Shown: in pieces, positions 56,757-64,000 of the stretch
Numbering within the stretch: the stretch's first letter is position 1
Layout: each line of letters begins with the position of its first letter
Source: Rhodocyclales bacterium GT-UBC
Lineage (GTDB): Bacteria; Pseudomonadota; Gammaproteobacteria; Burkholderiales; Rhodocyclaceae
Length of the DNA: 64,000 bases
Assembly (NCBI GenBank): GCA_003583745.1
Contig: QXPY01000006.1
Span: 229,309 to 293,308, forward strand
Direction: 5' to 3'
Translations under genes and position numbers: made by a program
The notes under the pieces: model-generated
What the model was told of the DNA's origin: nothing
Seen by the model: only the letters and a program-made list of their open reading frames with translations
Database searches by the model: none

Positions 56757-56784
56757 GACGGTAAATTCCTGTACTGGCCCGCCA

Positions 56785-57207
56785 TCAGCGGGGCGGGGGT
56801 TCGGTGATGAAGCCGAGCTTGACGATGCCGGCGCGCTGGGCGGCGAGCACCACCTTGCCGACGTACTCGTAGGGCGCGTTGCTGTCGCCGCGGATCTGGA
56901 CTTCCGGCTGCGGCTCGAGAATGGCGATCTCCTTGAGCTGGCTGACCAGGGCCTCGCTACCCGGGACACGTTTCTCGTTCCAGTAAACATCGCCCTCGCG
57001 GGACACCGAGAGGTTGATGTTTTCCGGCTTGGTCAGCCGCGGCTGGTTGTGTTCCTTCGGTAGATCGACCGGCACTGTCTGGGTCACGACCGGGATGGTG
57101 ATCAGGAAAATGATCAGCAGCACCAGCATGACATCGACCAGCGGCGTCGTATTGATTGCCGAGACGACCTCGTCTTCATCTTCCGCGGCGGCGATATGCA
57201 TTCCCAT
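56785..57207 (-). CDS. exbD: ExbD-type TonB energising protein, first copy
   Basis: 140 residues, with VVSAINTTPLVDVMLVLLIIFLITIPVV (relay Asp) and VQIRGDSNAPYEYVGKVVLAAQRAGIVKLGFITEP. Transcribed with exbB, 18 bases upstream. Differs clearly from the next copy, including a longer insert (LPKEHNQPRLTKPENINL). Confidence 0.93.
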   Translation of the reverse strand: MGMHIAAAEDEDEVVSAINTTPLVDVMLVLLIIFLITIPVVTQTVPVDLPKEHNQPRLTKPENINLSVSREGDVYWNEKRVPGSEALVSQLKEIAILEPQPEVQIRGDSNAPYEYVGKVVLAAQRAGIVKLGFITEPPPR

Positions 57208-57225
57208 GATCGACCGTCTCCGCGC

Positions 57226-58032
57226 TTAAACCGAGATGGCCCGGATGTGTTGCACGACCTTGGGCGACTTGTCGGTGGTGCGGGCGGCAGCAGCACCGAG
57301 CAGGACGGCATGGAGTTCGGCACCGAAGGTACGGACGCTTTCCAGGGCGGCCTTGTTGCGGCGAACCAGCCAGTTGTAACCGAGCACGGCCGGTACGGCG
57401 ACGGCCAGGCCGATGGCGGTCATGATCAGCGATTCGCCGACCGGGCCGGCCACCTTGTCGATCGATGCCTGGCCGGCAATGCCGATTGCGGTCAGCGCGT
57501 GGTAAATCCCCCAGACGGTGCCGAACAGCCCGACGAACGGGGCGGTCGAGCCGACCGTGGCGAGGAAGGCGAGGCCGTCCTGCAGGCGGCTCTGGACGTT
57601 TTCGATCGAGCGATGGATGGACAGTTGCACCCAGTCGTTGAGATCGATGTAGCCGAGCAGGCCACGGTGCTTGCCGGTGGCTTCGGCACCGGACTGGGCG
57701 ATGTAGTGATAGGCGCTGGCGGTGTCGAGCGAGGCGATGGCCTGATCGACTTCACCGGCTTCCCAGAAGGTTTCGTTGGCTTTCTTGCCTTGCTGGCTTA
57801 GCTTGTGCTGCTCGTAGAGCTTGGTGAAGATGATCAGCCAGCTGCCGATCGACATGATCACCAGGATGCCCAGCGTACCCTTGGCGACGAAGTCGCCGCC
57901 TTTCCACAGTGCGTCGAGGCCGTAGGGATTGCTGACCACTTCAGTGGCTGGCGCAAGGTCGGCGGCGGAGGCGACGGCGCTGGCCAGCAGCAGGGCGGCG
58001 GCGAGCAGATGATTCAGATTGAGACGGGACAT
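57226..58032 (-). CDS. exbB: ExbB-type TonB energising protein (MotA/TolQ/ExbB)
   Basis: 268 residues: a cleavable-looking signal (LLAAALLLASAVASA), then three membrane helices with GTLGILVIMSIGSWLIIF, AFLATVGSTAPFVGLFGTVWGIYHAL (the channel-motif helix) and VGESLIMTAIGLAVAVPAVLGYNWLVRR. Works with ExbD and TonB to power outer-membrane receptors. Confidence 0.95.
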   Translation of the reverse strand: MSRLNLNHLLAAALLLASAVASAADLAPATEVVSNPYGLDALWKGGDFVAKGTLGILVIMSIGSWLIIFTKLYEQHKLSQQGKKANETFWEAGEVDQAIASLDTASAYHYIAQSGAEATGKHRGLLGYIDLNDWVQLSIHRSIENVQSRLQDGLAFLATVGSTAPFVGLFGTVWGIYHALTAIGIAGQASIDKVAGPVGESLIMTAIGLAVAVPAVLGYNWLVRRNKAALESVRTFGAELHAVLLGAAAARTTDKSPKVVQHIRAISV

Positions 58033-58074
58033 GCGAATTTCTCCTGTTGGATTGATCTGGTAAAAACTGTTGTT

Positions 58075-58707
58075 TTAGCCGCCGTGGCGGAACGAGAAGG
58101 GCACCCGGACCCGGGCTTCATGGCCCTGGCCGTTGCAGCGCAACTGGGCGACGGCGGCGGTTGCCGCGGCGTTGAAGACACTGTTGGTCGATTGGGCAAC
58201 GGTGACGTTCTTGACTTCGCCATTGACGCCGACCGTGAATTCGATGACCACCTCGCCCGACAGGCCGAGTCGTTCCGCCTGGCGCGGGAAGGGCACCTGG
58301 CTGCGGACATCGACGTGATTCGGGCAAGCCACCGCGATATTGACTGCCGGCGGTGCAGCCGGGGCAGCGGGTGCGGCCGGCGCCACCGGCGTCGGGGCGG
58401 GCGGTTGGCTCGACGTGGTGACGGTCGGCTGAACCGGTACATTGACCGGGACTTCGACCGGCGGCGCATAGGCCGGTGGTGGCGGGCTCTTGGTCCGGGC
58501 GACCACGACCTTGGGCGGCGGTGGTGGTGGCGGCAAGGTCTTGACCTCCTCGACGATGCTGACGTTGAGCGGGGCTTTCAGGACCTCGATGACCTTGCGG
58601 CCCAGGCCGTTGGCCAGTGCGTAGACCAGCACGACGTGAAATCCCAGCACTGCGACCAGTCCGACCAGATGCTTGCGCGGATTGCGCTGCTGTTCGGCGT
58701 AACTCAT
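58075..58707 (-). CDS. tonB: TonB energy-transducing protein
   Basis: 210 residues: N-terminal membrane anchor (HLVGLVAVLGFHVVLVYALANGL), a Pro-rich spacer (LPPPPPPPKVV, PVEVPVNVPVQP, PAAPAAPAAPPA) and a C-terminal TonB domain (VDVRSQVPFPRQAERLGLSGEVVIEFTVGVNGEVKNVTVAQS). A Cys pair flanks the domain. It heads tonB-exbB-exbD-exbD and lies behind a candidate sigma-54 promoter and two palindromes. Confidence 0.95.
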   Translation of the reverse strand: MSYAEQQRNPRKHLVGLVAVLGFHVVLVYALANGLGRKVIEVLKAPLNVSIVEEVKTLPPPPPPPKVVVARTKSPPPPAYAPPVEVPVNVPVQPTVTTSSQPPAPTPVAPAAPAAPAAPPAVNIAVACPNHVDVRSQVPFPRQAERLGLSGEVVIEFTVGVNGEVKNVTVAQSTNSVFNAAATAAVAQLRCNGQGHEARVRVPFSFRHGG

Positions 58708-58796
58708 TTTTCCGGCTTCCTTGGCAACAGGCGGAACACGTCCTGCCTGATTAAATTGATCTGTGGGGTGGGCTTGCTCATCCGGGCAAGCAATGC

Positions 58797-58812
58797 TGCA
58801 CAGCACAAGCCA
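58797..58812 (-). promoter_or_regulatory. Candidate sigma-54 promoter of the tonB operon
   Basis: On the minus strand TGGCTTGTGCTGTGCA: GG, ten bases, GC. 4 of 6 and 4 of 5 consensus bases, the weakest of the seven. It is 90 bases before the tonB ATG and about 115-165 bases from the paired palindromes. Confidence 0.42.
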
Positions 58813-58927
58813 TGCCTGTTGCCCGAAAAAGAAACGATCGAGATCTAAGCAACTAAGAAATAAGCGCTTTTTAAGCAACCGGGCGAAAAGATGACCGCCT
58901 GGCCGGTTGGGTGAACGGGCCGTTCGC

Positions 58928-58974
58928 TGTTGCTGCAGAAGCAATCCGGCGCTAGGGGTGTTGCTGGCGAAACA
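58928..58974. promoter_or_regulatory. Paired TGTTGC-N4 palindromes before tonB
   Basis: TGTTGC-TGCA-GAAGCA (58928-58943) and TGTTGC-TGGC-GAAACA (58959-58974), each 11 of 12 arm bases. Starts are 31 bases apart, the same spacing as at 15041/15072. They lie in the 465-base gap between tonB and the molbindin gene; no other gene is seen there. Confidence 0.6.
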
Positions 58975-59085
58975 GTTGGCAGAAAAGGCGTCGACAAGCC
59001 ATGTATTTCGTCTTTTCAAATGAATTTTTTCTGAGAAAGCTTATGGGAAATGGATCGTTGTTCCACCTTGCCCGGCTGACTAATC

Positions 59086-59099
59086 TTGACCTGCGTCAA
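59086..59099. promoter_or_regulatory. FNR/Dnr-type palindrome before the molbindin gene
   Basis: TTGAC-CTGC-GTCAA is a perfect CRP/FNR-superfamily palindrome (FixK/Dnr-like form), 74 bases before the ATG. It suggests oxygen or nitric-oxide dependent control of the molbindin and perhaps the sfnR-like gene. Confidence 0.55.
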
Positions 59100-59172
59100 A
59101 AACGTGACCGGCCTGTTCAGCGGTCGCCTCGGAGCAAAAAATACTTCTTCAACAGGGTTAAGGAATTTCAGC

Positions 59173-59388
59173 ATGACGATTCAATCCATCAACGCCCGCA
59201 ACCAGTTCAAGGGTTCGGTCACCAATATCATCCATGGGCCGGTAGTCTCGGAAATCGAGGTCGATACGCCGTTCGGCATCGTGACGTCGGTCATCACCAC
59301 GCGCTCGGTCAAGGATCTCGATCTGCAGATCGGCACCGAAGTCCTGGCGCTGGTGAAATCGACCGAAGTGTCGATCGCCAAGCTCTAG
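59173..59388 (+). CDS. Molbindin (Mop/TOBE domain protein)
   Basis: 71 residues forming a single TOBE/Mop domain (INARNQFKGSVTNIIHGPVVSEIEVDTPFGIVTSVIT, GTEVLALVKSTEVSIA). Such proteins form hexamers that hold molybdate or related oxyanions such as tungstate. Placed 113 bases before the SfnR-type regulator. It may store molybdate or sense oxyanions linked to sulfate limitation; that link is inference. Confidence 0.9.
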   Translation: MTIQSINARNQFKGSVTNIIHGPVVSEIEVDTPFGIVTSVITTRSVKDLDLQIGTEVLALVKSTEVSIAKL

Positions 59389-59501
59389 GCTTCAGGTCTG
59401 GCGGGCTGGAGGGGGTATCCAGTCCGCAAAGGGCCGTCCAGAATCAGGTTGGTGGCAACAGCCCGTCAAATGGCACCAACCGTCCATGTTTGTCAGATGC
59501 C

Positions 59502-60608
59502 ATGCACAAAATTCTCACGTTTCCCGATTCGCAGGCACAAATGCTGTCAATCCGGGCCAAGGCGCTGGTCTTTCACGACCCGGCCTCGCTCGAAATCCTC
59601 AATACGACAGAATTGCTGGCGCCTAGCGATGCCACTGTCCTGATCATCGGCGACACCGGTACCGGCAAGGAATTGATCGCCCGCCACGTGCATGAACAGA
59701 GCGGCCGGACCGGTCCCTTCGTCGCCGTCAATTGCGGTGCATTCAGCGAAAACCTGATCGAGGCCGAGCTGTTCGGCCACGAATCCGGGGCCTTTACCGG
59801 GGCACAGGGAGCCCGGGCCGGCTGGTTCGAGGCAGCACAGAACGGCACCTTGTTTCTCGACGAGATCGGCGACCTGCCGCTCGGCATGCAGGTCAAGCTG
59901 CTGCGGGTGCTGCAGGAACGCCAGGTCGTCCGGCTCGGTTCGCGACGGCCGATTGACATCGATGTCCGGCTGGTCGCTGCCACCAACGTCGACCTGGTGG
60001 CGGCGGTCGAGGCCGGGCATTTCCGGGCCGACCTCTACTACCGGCTGAACATTGCGCCGATCAAGCTGCCACCGCTGCGCGAGCGGCCGGGCGACATCCT
60101 GCCGCTGGCCCGCCATTTCGTCAGCACCTACCGGGCCCGGCTCAACCTGGGAGTGATCGAGTTTTCCAGCAATGCCCGCCAGTTGCTGCTCGGCTATTCG
60201 TGGCCTGGCAATATCCGGGAACTGGAAAACGTCATTCACTACGCCCTGATCGTCTGTCGCGACGGCGTGATTCGTTCGGCCGACCTGCGTCTGCACGAAC
60301 GGGTCCCGATGCGCCCCGGCGCGACATGCGAAACAGTTAATCCGGCCAACGAGGATGACGAGTGCCGTTTGTCCAAGGCTTTCATCAACCTGTTCCAGGA
60401 AGGCGGCCCGGCGATCTACGAGCAGGTCGAGGAGATGCTGGTCTCCCTGGCCTTCGAGCACTGCAACAACAACCAGGTGCAGACCGCCCGACTGTTGGGC
60501 ATTTCGCGCAACATCCTGCGCGCCCAGTTGAAGCGCTTCGGCCTGTTGTCGTCGCGGGACAGCGTGGCGGGCGATGGAGAGGGCGTGGAAAGCGAAGCCG
60601 TCGTCTGA
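59502..60608 (+). CDS. sfnR: SfnR-type sigma-54-dependent activator
   Basis: 368 residues. The AAA+ domain begins almost at once: Walker A GDTGTGKE (50-57), the sigma-54 contact loop GAFTGA (96-101), Walker B GTLFLDE (115-121), arginine finger region FRADLYYRLN. A Fis-type helix-turn-helix is at the C-terminus (NNNQVQTARLLGISRNILRAQLKRFGLL). No receiver, GAF or PAS domain precedes the AAA+ part, which is how SfnR of Pseudomonas is built; SfnR acts on sulfone and sulfonate genes under sulfur starvation. It is the only sigma-54 activator in the window and so the first candidate for the TGYTGC-N4-GCARCA sites. Confidence 0.85.
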   Translation: MHKILTFPDSQAQMLSIRAKALVFHDPASLEILNTTELLAPSDATVLIIGDTGTGKELIARHVHEQSGRTGPFVAVNCGAFSENLIEAELFGHESGAFTGAQGARAGWFEAAQNGTLFLDEIGDLPLGMQVKLLRVLQERQVVRLGSRRPIDIDVRLVAATNVDLVAAVEAGHFRADLYYRLNIAPIKLPPLRERPGDILPLARHFVSTYRARLNLGVIEFSSNARQLLLGYSWPGNIRELENVIHYALIVCRDGVIRSADLRLHERVPMRPGATCETVNPANEDDECRLSKAFINLFQEGGPAIYEQVEEMLVSLAFEHCNNNQVQTARLLGISRNILRAQLKRFGLLSSRDSVAGDGEGVESEAVV

Positions 60609-60665
60609 GCAAGGCCTGGGACAGAGCCGATCCCCGAGGCGATCGGCCCTATCGCCAACGTCTTC

Positions 60666-62321
60666 TCAAACCTTGAAGCGTTCGGCCGTGGCCCGCATCC
60701 GCGCGGAAGTTTCGCGAATGCGGTGCACGGCCTGGGCTGCCTGCTGGACGCTGGCATTGCTCTCTTCCGAGGCCTGCGCGACGTTCTCGACCCGACGGGC
60801 AATGTCCTGGCTGGCTGCGCCTTGTTCCGACATGGCGTTGGCGATCTCGTTGACCACGCGCACGACCTGAGTCGAACTGTCGCGGATCGAGACGATCGAC
60901 CGTCCGGCTTCCTGGGCGTGTTCCGTACCTTTGCTCACTTGTTCGACCGTATCGGCCATCTTGGCGACGGCGGAATGCGAACAACTCTGGATGTTGTTAA
61001 TCATGTTGGCAATTTCGCCGGTGGCGCTCGACGTGCGTTCAGCCAGTTTGCGCACCTCGTCGGCAACCACCGCGAAGCCGCGGCCGGCTTCACCGGCGCG
61101 GGCTGCCTCGATGGCGGCATTGAGGGCCAGCAGGTTGGTCTGGTCGGCAACCTCGCGGATGACCTGAACGACGGTCGAAATCCGGTCCGAGCTTTGGCCA
61201 AGTGCCTTGATCGTCGCGCTGACTTCATCGATGACGCTGGCAATCCGGTCGATTTCCTGGACCGTATCGCCGATCACCTTGCCGCCCGCGTCGGCGCATT
61301 GGTCGGCCGATTCGGAGATGTTCAGCGCTTCGTTGGTGCTGGCCGAAACCGAGGTGATGCTGACCGACATCTGCTCGACCGAGGCAGCCATCGAGGAAGC
61401 GGATTCGCTGGTCGTCGCGGAGGCCTTGGCGGCTTGCTCGGAGGCGGCGGCCAGCGTCAGCAGGGCGTCGTCGACGCCGATCATGTGCTGCTTGAGTTCG
61501 CTCAGGCTGTCACGCAAGGTCGCCATCATGGTGTTGAAAGCGTGCGCGGTATCGGCGATTTCGTTACGGCCGAGGACATGGATGCGACCCGTGAAGTCGT
61601 TCTGGCTGGCCGCCCGGTCGATGACCGCCCGCATTTCCTGAAGCGGTTTGACGATCGAGGTGATGGTGAGAAGGGCAACCAGAAAGGCCAGCAGGCTGCC
61701 GGCAACGACCACGACAAGCGCGATGTTGCGCTGGTGCTTGCTGCTTGCCAAGGCGGTTTCGTAATGGCTCTTGACGGCGTTCTGCTGGACTTCGGCCAGA
61801 TCGCGGAAGGCCTTGTTCATCTGGCCGCCGTAACTGGCGTTGCCCTTGAGAAAACCGGCGACGCTTTCCGTCGAATAATCGCCGGCCTTGAGGCGAGCCA
61901 GCGCCGGGCGCAGGACTTCGCTGACGAAGTTATCGTAGAGCGGCTTGATTTCCTTGGTCAGATTGGCTTCCTGGCTATCGTGTTCCAGGCGGGGAACCAG
62001 ATCGCGCCAGGTTTCCTCGGCCCAAACCAGATTTTTCTCGATATTGTCGGTGTGCTCGGTGACCTGGTGATTGTGCAGCTTGGCGTAGTCGAAAGCGGGG
62101 TTGTGCTGGAAGGCCCGGAAAACGTGGCTTTCGTTTTCGACGATCAGCCGCCGCAAGCGCGCCACCTCGCGCATGGGAATCGTTTGTTCTTCATAGGTTT
62201 CCTGCAAGTCTTCGATTGCGGAATTGGTGGCGTGGATGCCAAGCCCCCCAACGATAACCAGTAGCGCCGCCATGCTGAAGACCAGTGCGAAAAGACGGGC
62301 GCGAACGGATAGATGGTTCAT
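60666..62321 (-). CDS. Methyl-accepting chemotaxis protein
   Basis: 551 residues: membrane helix ([22 protein letters not shown]), a periplasmic four-helix-type sensor of about 150 residues, a second helix ([24 protein letters not shown]), HAMP, and the signalling hairpin [43 protein letters not shown]. The ligand is unknown. ATG chosen at 62321. The 250 bases before it hold nothing recognised. Confidence 0.93.
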   Translation of the reverse strand: MNHLSVRARLFALVFSMAALLVIVGGLGIHATNSAIEDLQETYEEQTIPMREVARLRRLIVENESHVFRAFQHNPAFDYAKLHNHQVTEHTDNIEKNLVWAEETWRDLVPRLEHDSQEANLTKEIKPLYDNFVSEVLRPALARLKAGDYSTESVAGFLKGNASYGGQMNKAFRDLAEVQQNAVKSHYETALASSKHQRNIALVVVVAGSLLAFLVALLTITSIVKPLQEMRAVIDRAASQNDFTGRIHVLGRNEIADTAHAFNTMMATLRDSLSELKQHMIGVDDALLTLAAASEQAAKASATTSESASSMAASVEQMSVSITSVSASTNEALNISESADQCADAGGKVIGDTVQEIDRIASVIDEVSATIKALGQSSDRISTVVQVIREVADQTNLLALNAAIEAARAGEAGRGFAVVADEVRKLAERTSSATGEIANMINNIQSCSHSAVAKMADTVEQVSKGTEHAQEAGRSIVSIRDSSTQVVRVVNEIANAMSEQGAASQDIARRVENVAQASEESNASVQQAAQAVHRIRETSARMRATAERFKV

Positions 62322-62571
62322 GATCGTTCCGATGCCTTTTGTAATTAGAATTCCATTATATTCCAAAAGTATTAGATGCTGTTGTTGCCTCTGGCTCGGC
62401 AAACGGTAGATCAACCATTAGCAGGACATCCCGGCAGGTACCTTATTCGGACGAACAAGCTCAGGTACTGGCATGCAGGCACCTAGCGCCGGTCGTGAGT
62501 TGCAGGCCGAGGCAGGAGGGAATGGCGGCGGTTGTTGGCTGAACGCTTTCCGACGCGGCGTGTGCGGTACG

Positions 62572-63633
62572 CTACTTGTGTCGGGTAAGGAACGGACGCC
62601 CGGTCATCGGGTTGAGGCCTTTCGCATCGGCCATTTCGGCAATACGTTCCTTGCTGGGGAGTGGCGGTTCGAAATTCAGCTTGCGTTGTTCAACCCACTT
62701 CAACTTGCCATTCCAGGGCGGCAGCTTGGCCGGCGGCAATGGAACGATCTGGTCGATTTCCGGGACTTTGGGGTGGAGGTAGTCGTAGTCGGCGAGTTGG
62801 CTCCAGATGGCCTTGTATCGGCGGACGCGCTCTTCATCTTTTTGTTGGCCAAGGTAGTCAATCCGGTCATCCGGTTTCGGACCGTTAAAGCCTTTTTGTA
62901 GAGCAAAGGCGGATAAGCCATCCCCCGCCTTTACGCCGAGTTGGAAAGCTTGCAGAGCTTCGGTATAGCGGCCATTGCTTAACCAAATCCCCAATTCCTG
63001 CGCGGCCACACCATGCCCCTGTTCTGCCGCACATCGCCACATGGTTTCACCGATTTTTCGTAACTCCGGGTCGTCAAAGCCGGTCAGTTTGTCGCCAATG
63101 GCGTATTGAGCTTCAGGGTTGCCCAGGTCAGCCGCTTTACGCTGGTATTTGCGTGCCAGTTCCTTATCCTGCTTCACCCCGTAGCCGGTTTCCAGGTAAT
63201 AGGCCATGTCGTAAAAGCCACCAGGGATGCCGCGCTTGATGAGGTCCTCGGTGAGATCGATGACTTCCTTTCGCGGGTTGTCGCTGTAGGCGTCGCCGCG
63301 AATAATCATGTCGCGTAATTCGAGGTTGGCCTTGTCGTGGCCGTAGGCAACGGCGATCCGATAGAGGCGTTCGAGTTCGGGCAGGACTAGCGGGTCCTGT
63401 TTGAGCCGGTTGTTCTTTTGCAGCCAGCGGGCGTGCTTGTAGAGCTGGTCAGCTTCCGGATCGCGGTCAGGGATGGCGTCCTTCTCGTAGGCACAGGTGA
63501 AGGCGAGGTTGGTGCGGATACCTGATAGGTCGGGCATAAGGCGGGTTTGATTCGATGCGTCGATATGTTCGTCATCGCAGGCGACCAGGGATGCCATCAG
63601 AAAGGCCAGCAGTGCCAAACCTTTGAAAGTCAT
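62572..63633 (-). CDS. Sel1-repeat-like lipoprotein (DUF6396-type)
   Basis: 353 residues. MTFKGLALLAFLMASLVAC is a lipoprotein signal. The middle has Sel1/TPR-like helices (DMAYYLETGYGVKQDKELARKYQRKAADLGNPEAQYAIGDKL, CAAEQGHGVAAQELGIWLSNGRYTEALQAFQLG). The C-terminus PPLPSKERIAEMADAKGLNPMTGRP matches a segment in the gene just upstream (LPSEERIQEMARAKHLDPETGRP). Related proteins occur in type VI effector/immunity clusters, so an immunity role is possible but unproven. It overlaps the upstream gene by four bases. Confidence 0.7.
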   Translation of the reverse strand: MTFKGLALLAFLMASLVACDDEHIDASNQTRLMPDLSGIRTNLAFTCAYEKDAIPDRDPEADQLYKHARWLQKNNRLKQDPLVLPELERLYRIAVAYGHDKANLELRDMIIRGDAYSDNPRKEVIDLTEDLIKRGIPGGFYDMAYYLETGYGVKQDKELARKYQRKAADLGNPEAQYAIGDKLTGFDDPELRKIGETMWRCAAEQGHGVAAQELGIWLSNGRYTEALQAFQLGVKAGDGLSAFALQKGFNGPKPDDRIDYLGQQKDEERVRRYKAIWSQLADYDYLHPKVPEIDQIVPLPPAKLPPWNGKLKWVEQRKLNFEPPLPSKERIAEMADAKGLNPMTGRPFLTRHK

Positions 63634-64000
63634 GCCTTACTGTTTTCCGGCAATTCGACCAGCGTCCAGGTGGTGGCGACGACCTGAGAAGGCGCTTCGC
63701 CCTTGAGCTTCTGCCACAGGCTGGGTTGTGCCGGGATACGCACTCCGGCCAGGATTTCGCCCGCCACAAAGACCCGGCGGCTGGCGCCCTGTTCGGGCGA
63801 ACAAACCCAGGTGCCGGTGTGTGGGCAGGTGGCGCCGGTGGGTAGTTGCAGGCCGAGAGGGATGGTTGGGGCAGCGGCGGTTTTGAGTGGCGCTGCTTCG
63901 GTTTCCGCCTTGGTGTGTTTGTCTTTTAGCGGTCGGCCGGTCTCTGGGTCGAGGTGCTTGGCGCGAGCCATTTCCTGGATACGTTCTTCGCTGGGCAGCG
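63630..64000 (-). CDS. Partial protein with shared TGRP motif (5' end outside window)
   Basis: The frame is open to the window edge, so the N-terminus is missing. The visible 123 residues begin LPSEERIQEMARAKHLDPETGRP, then a linker and GATCPHTGTWVCSPEQGASRRVFVAGEILAGVRIPAQPSLWQKLKG. The CPHTG...C pair may be a disulfide. Similar small domains sit beside type VI lipase effectors in other proteobacteria. An ATG at 63971 is internal to the shared motif and is probably not the real start. Confidence 0.65.
   Translation of the reverse strand, partial: LPSEERIQEMARAKHLDPETGRPLKDKHTKAETEAAPLKTAAAPTIPLGLQLPTGATCPHTGTWVCSPEQGASRRVFVAGEILAGVRIPAQPSLWQKLKGEAPSQVVATTWTLVELPENSKA

Noticed and set aside
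58976..58993. A possible plus-strand sigma-54 promoter before the molbindin gene
   Set aside because: GG is followed after ten bases by GT, not GC, and the -12 half is poor; the FNR-type site is the better signal there.

Overview
The window is GC-rich, densely coded DNA of a betaproteobacterium. TonB receptors, c-type cytochromes, the map/ParD-like pair and the repeat family at 50.9-51.4 kb suggest Rhodocyclales (Dechloromonas/Azonexus-like); this is inferred from gene content, not from a marker gene. No rRNA, tRNA, CRISPR array, transposase or phage gene was seen.

Layout. 0.1-8 kb: metY-metX, a ParD-like gene coupled to map, an OFA-type MFS transporter, a secreted hydrolase, and a divergent HxlR regulator/qorB pair. 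8-14.7 kb (minus strand): a sulfolactate operon with suyA-suyB, a three-gene taurine/sulfonate-type ABC importer, slcC, comC and a MaoC hydratase. 15.3-19.8 kb: a secreted redox operon (rhodanese-like protein lacking its Cys, DUF1554-like protein, HbpS/GlcG-like protein, ScsB-type disulfide reductase, redoxin). 19.9-23.9 kb: two sulfate-binding proteins and cysT-cysW without cysA. 24-40.5 kb: two large TonB receptors with an unusual N-terminal coiled coil, a lactonase-like protein, a dienelactone-hydrolase-like protein, c-type cytochromes, a DUF6152 protein with two related secreted proteins of unknown function, two small membrane proteins, and a DUF1501/DUF1800 pair. 40.6-46.2 kb: LysR/AbrB-family transporter, and a third TonB receptor beside a membrane-tethered winged-helix regulator. 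46.3-56.2 kb: an mdtABC-type RND pump with its outer-membrane channel, interrupted by a roughly 490-bp inverted-repeat element. 56.3-60.6 kb: exbD-exbD-exbB-tonB, a molbindin, and an SfnR-type sigma-54 activator. 60.7-64 kb: a chemoreceptor and two small genes sharing a C-terminal motif, the last one cut by the window edge.

Central observation. Seven promoters have the sigma-54 signature GG-N10-GC: before suyA, the rhodanese-like gene, both coiled-coil TonB receptors, the DUF6152 gene, the small-membrane-protein operon and tonB. About 100-260 bp upstream of each lie copies of one palindrome, TGYTGC-N4-GCARCA, often paired at a fixed spacing. The window encodes one sigma-54 activator. It belongs to the SfnR type (no sensory domain), known in Pseudomonas for sulfur-starvation control. 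I infer that it and the palindrome form one regulon joining sulfolactate desulfonation, periplasmic redox proteins, TonB uptake with its own energising complex, and several uncharacterised secreted proteins into an organosulfur-scavenging system. Sulfate uptake has a different shared promoter box (CysB-like). MetY/MetX could assimilate the released sulfur.
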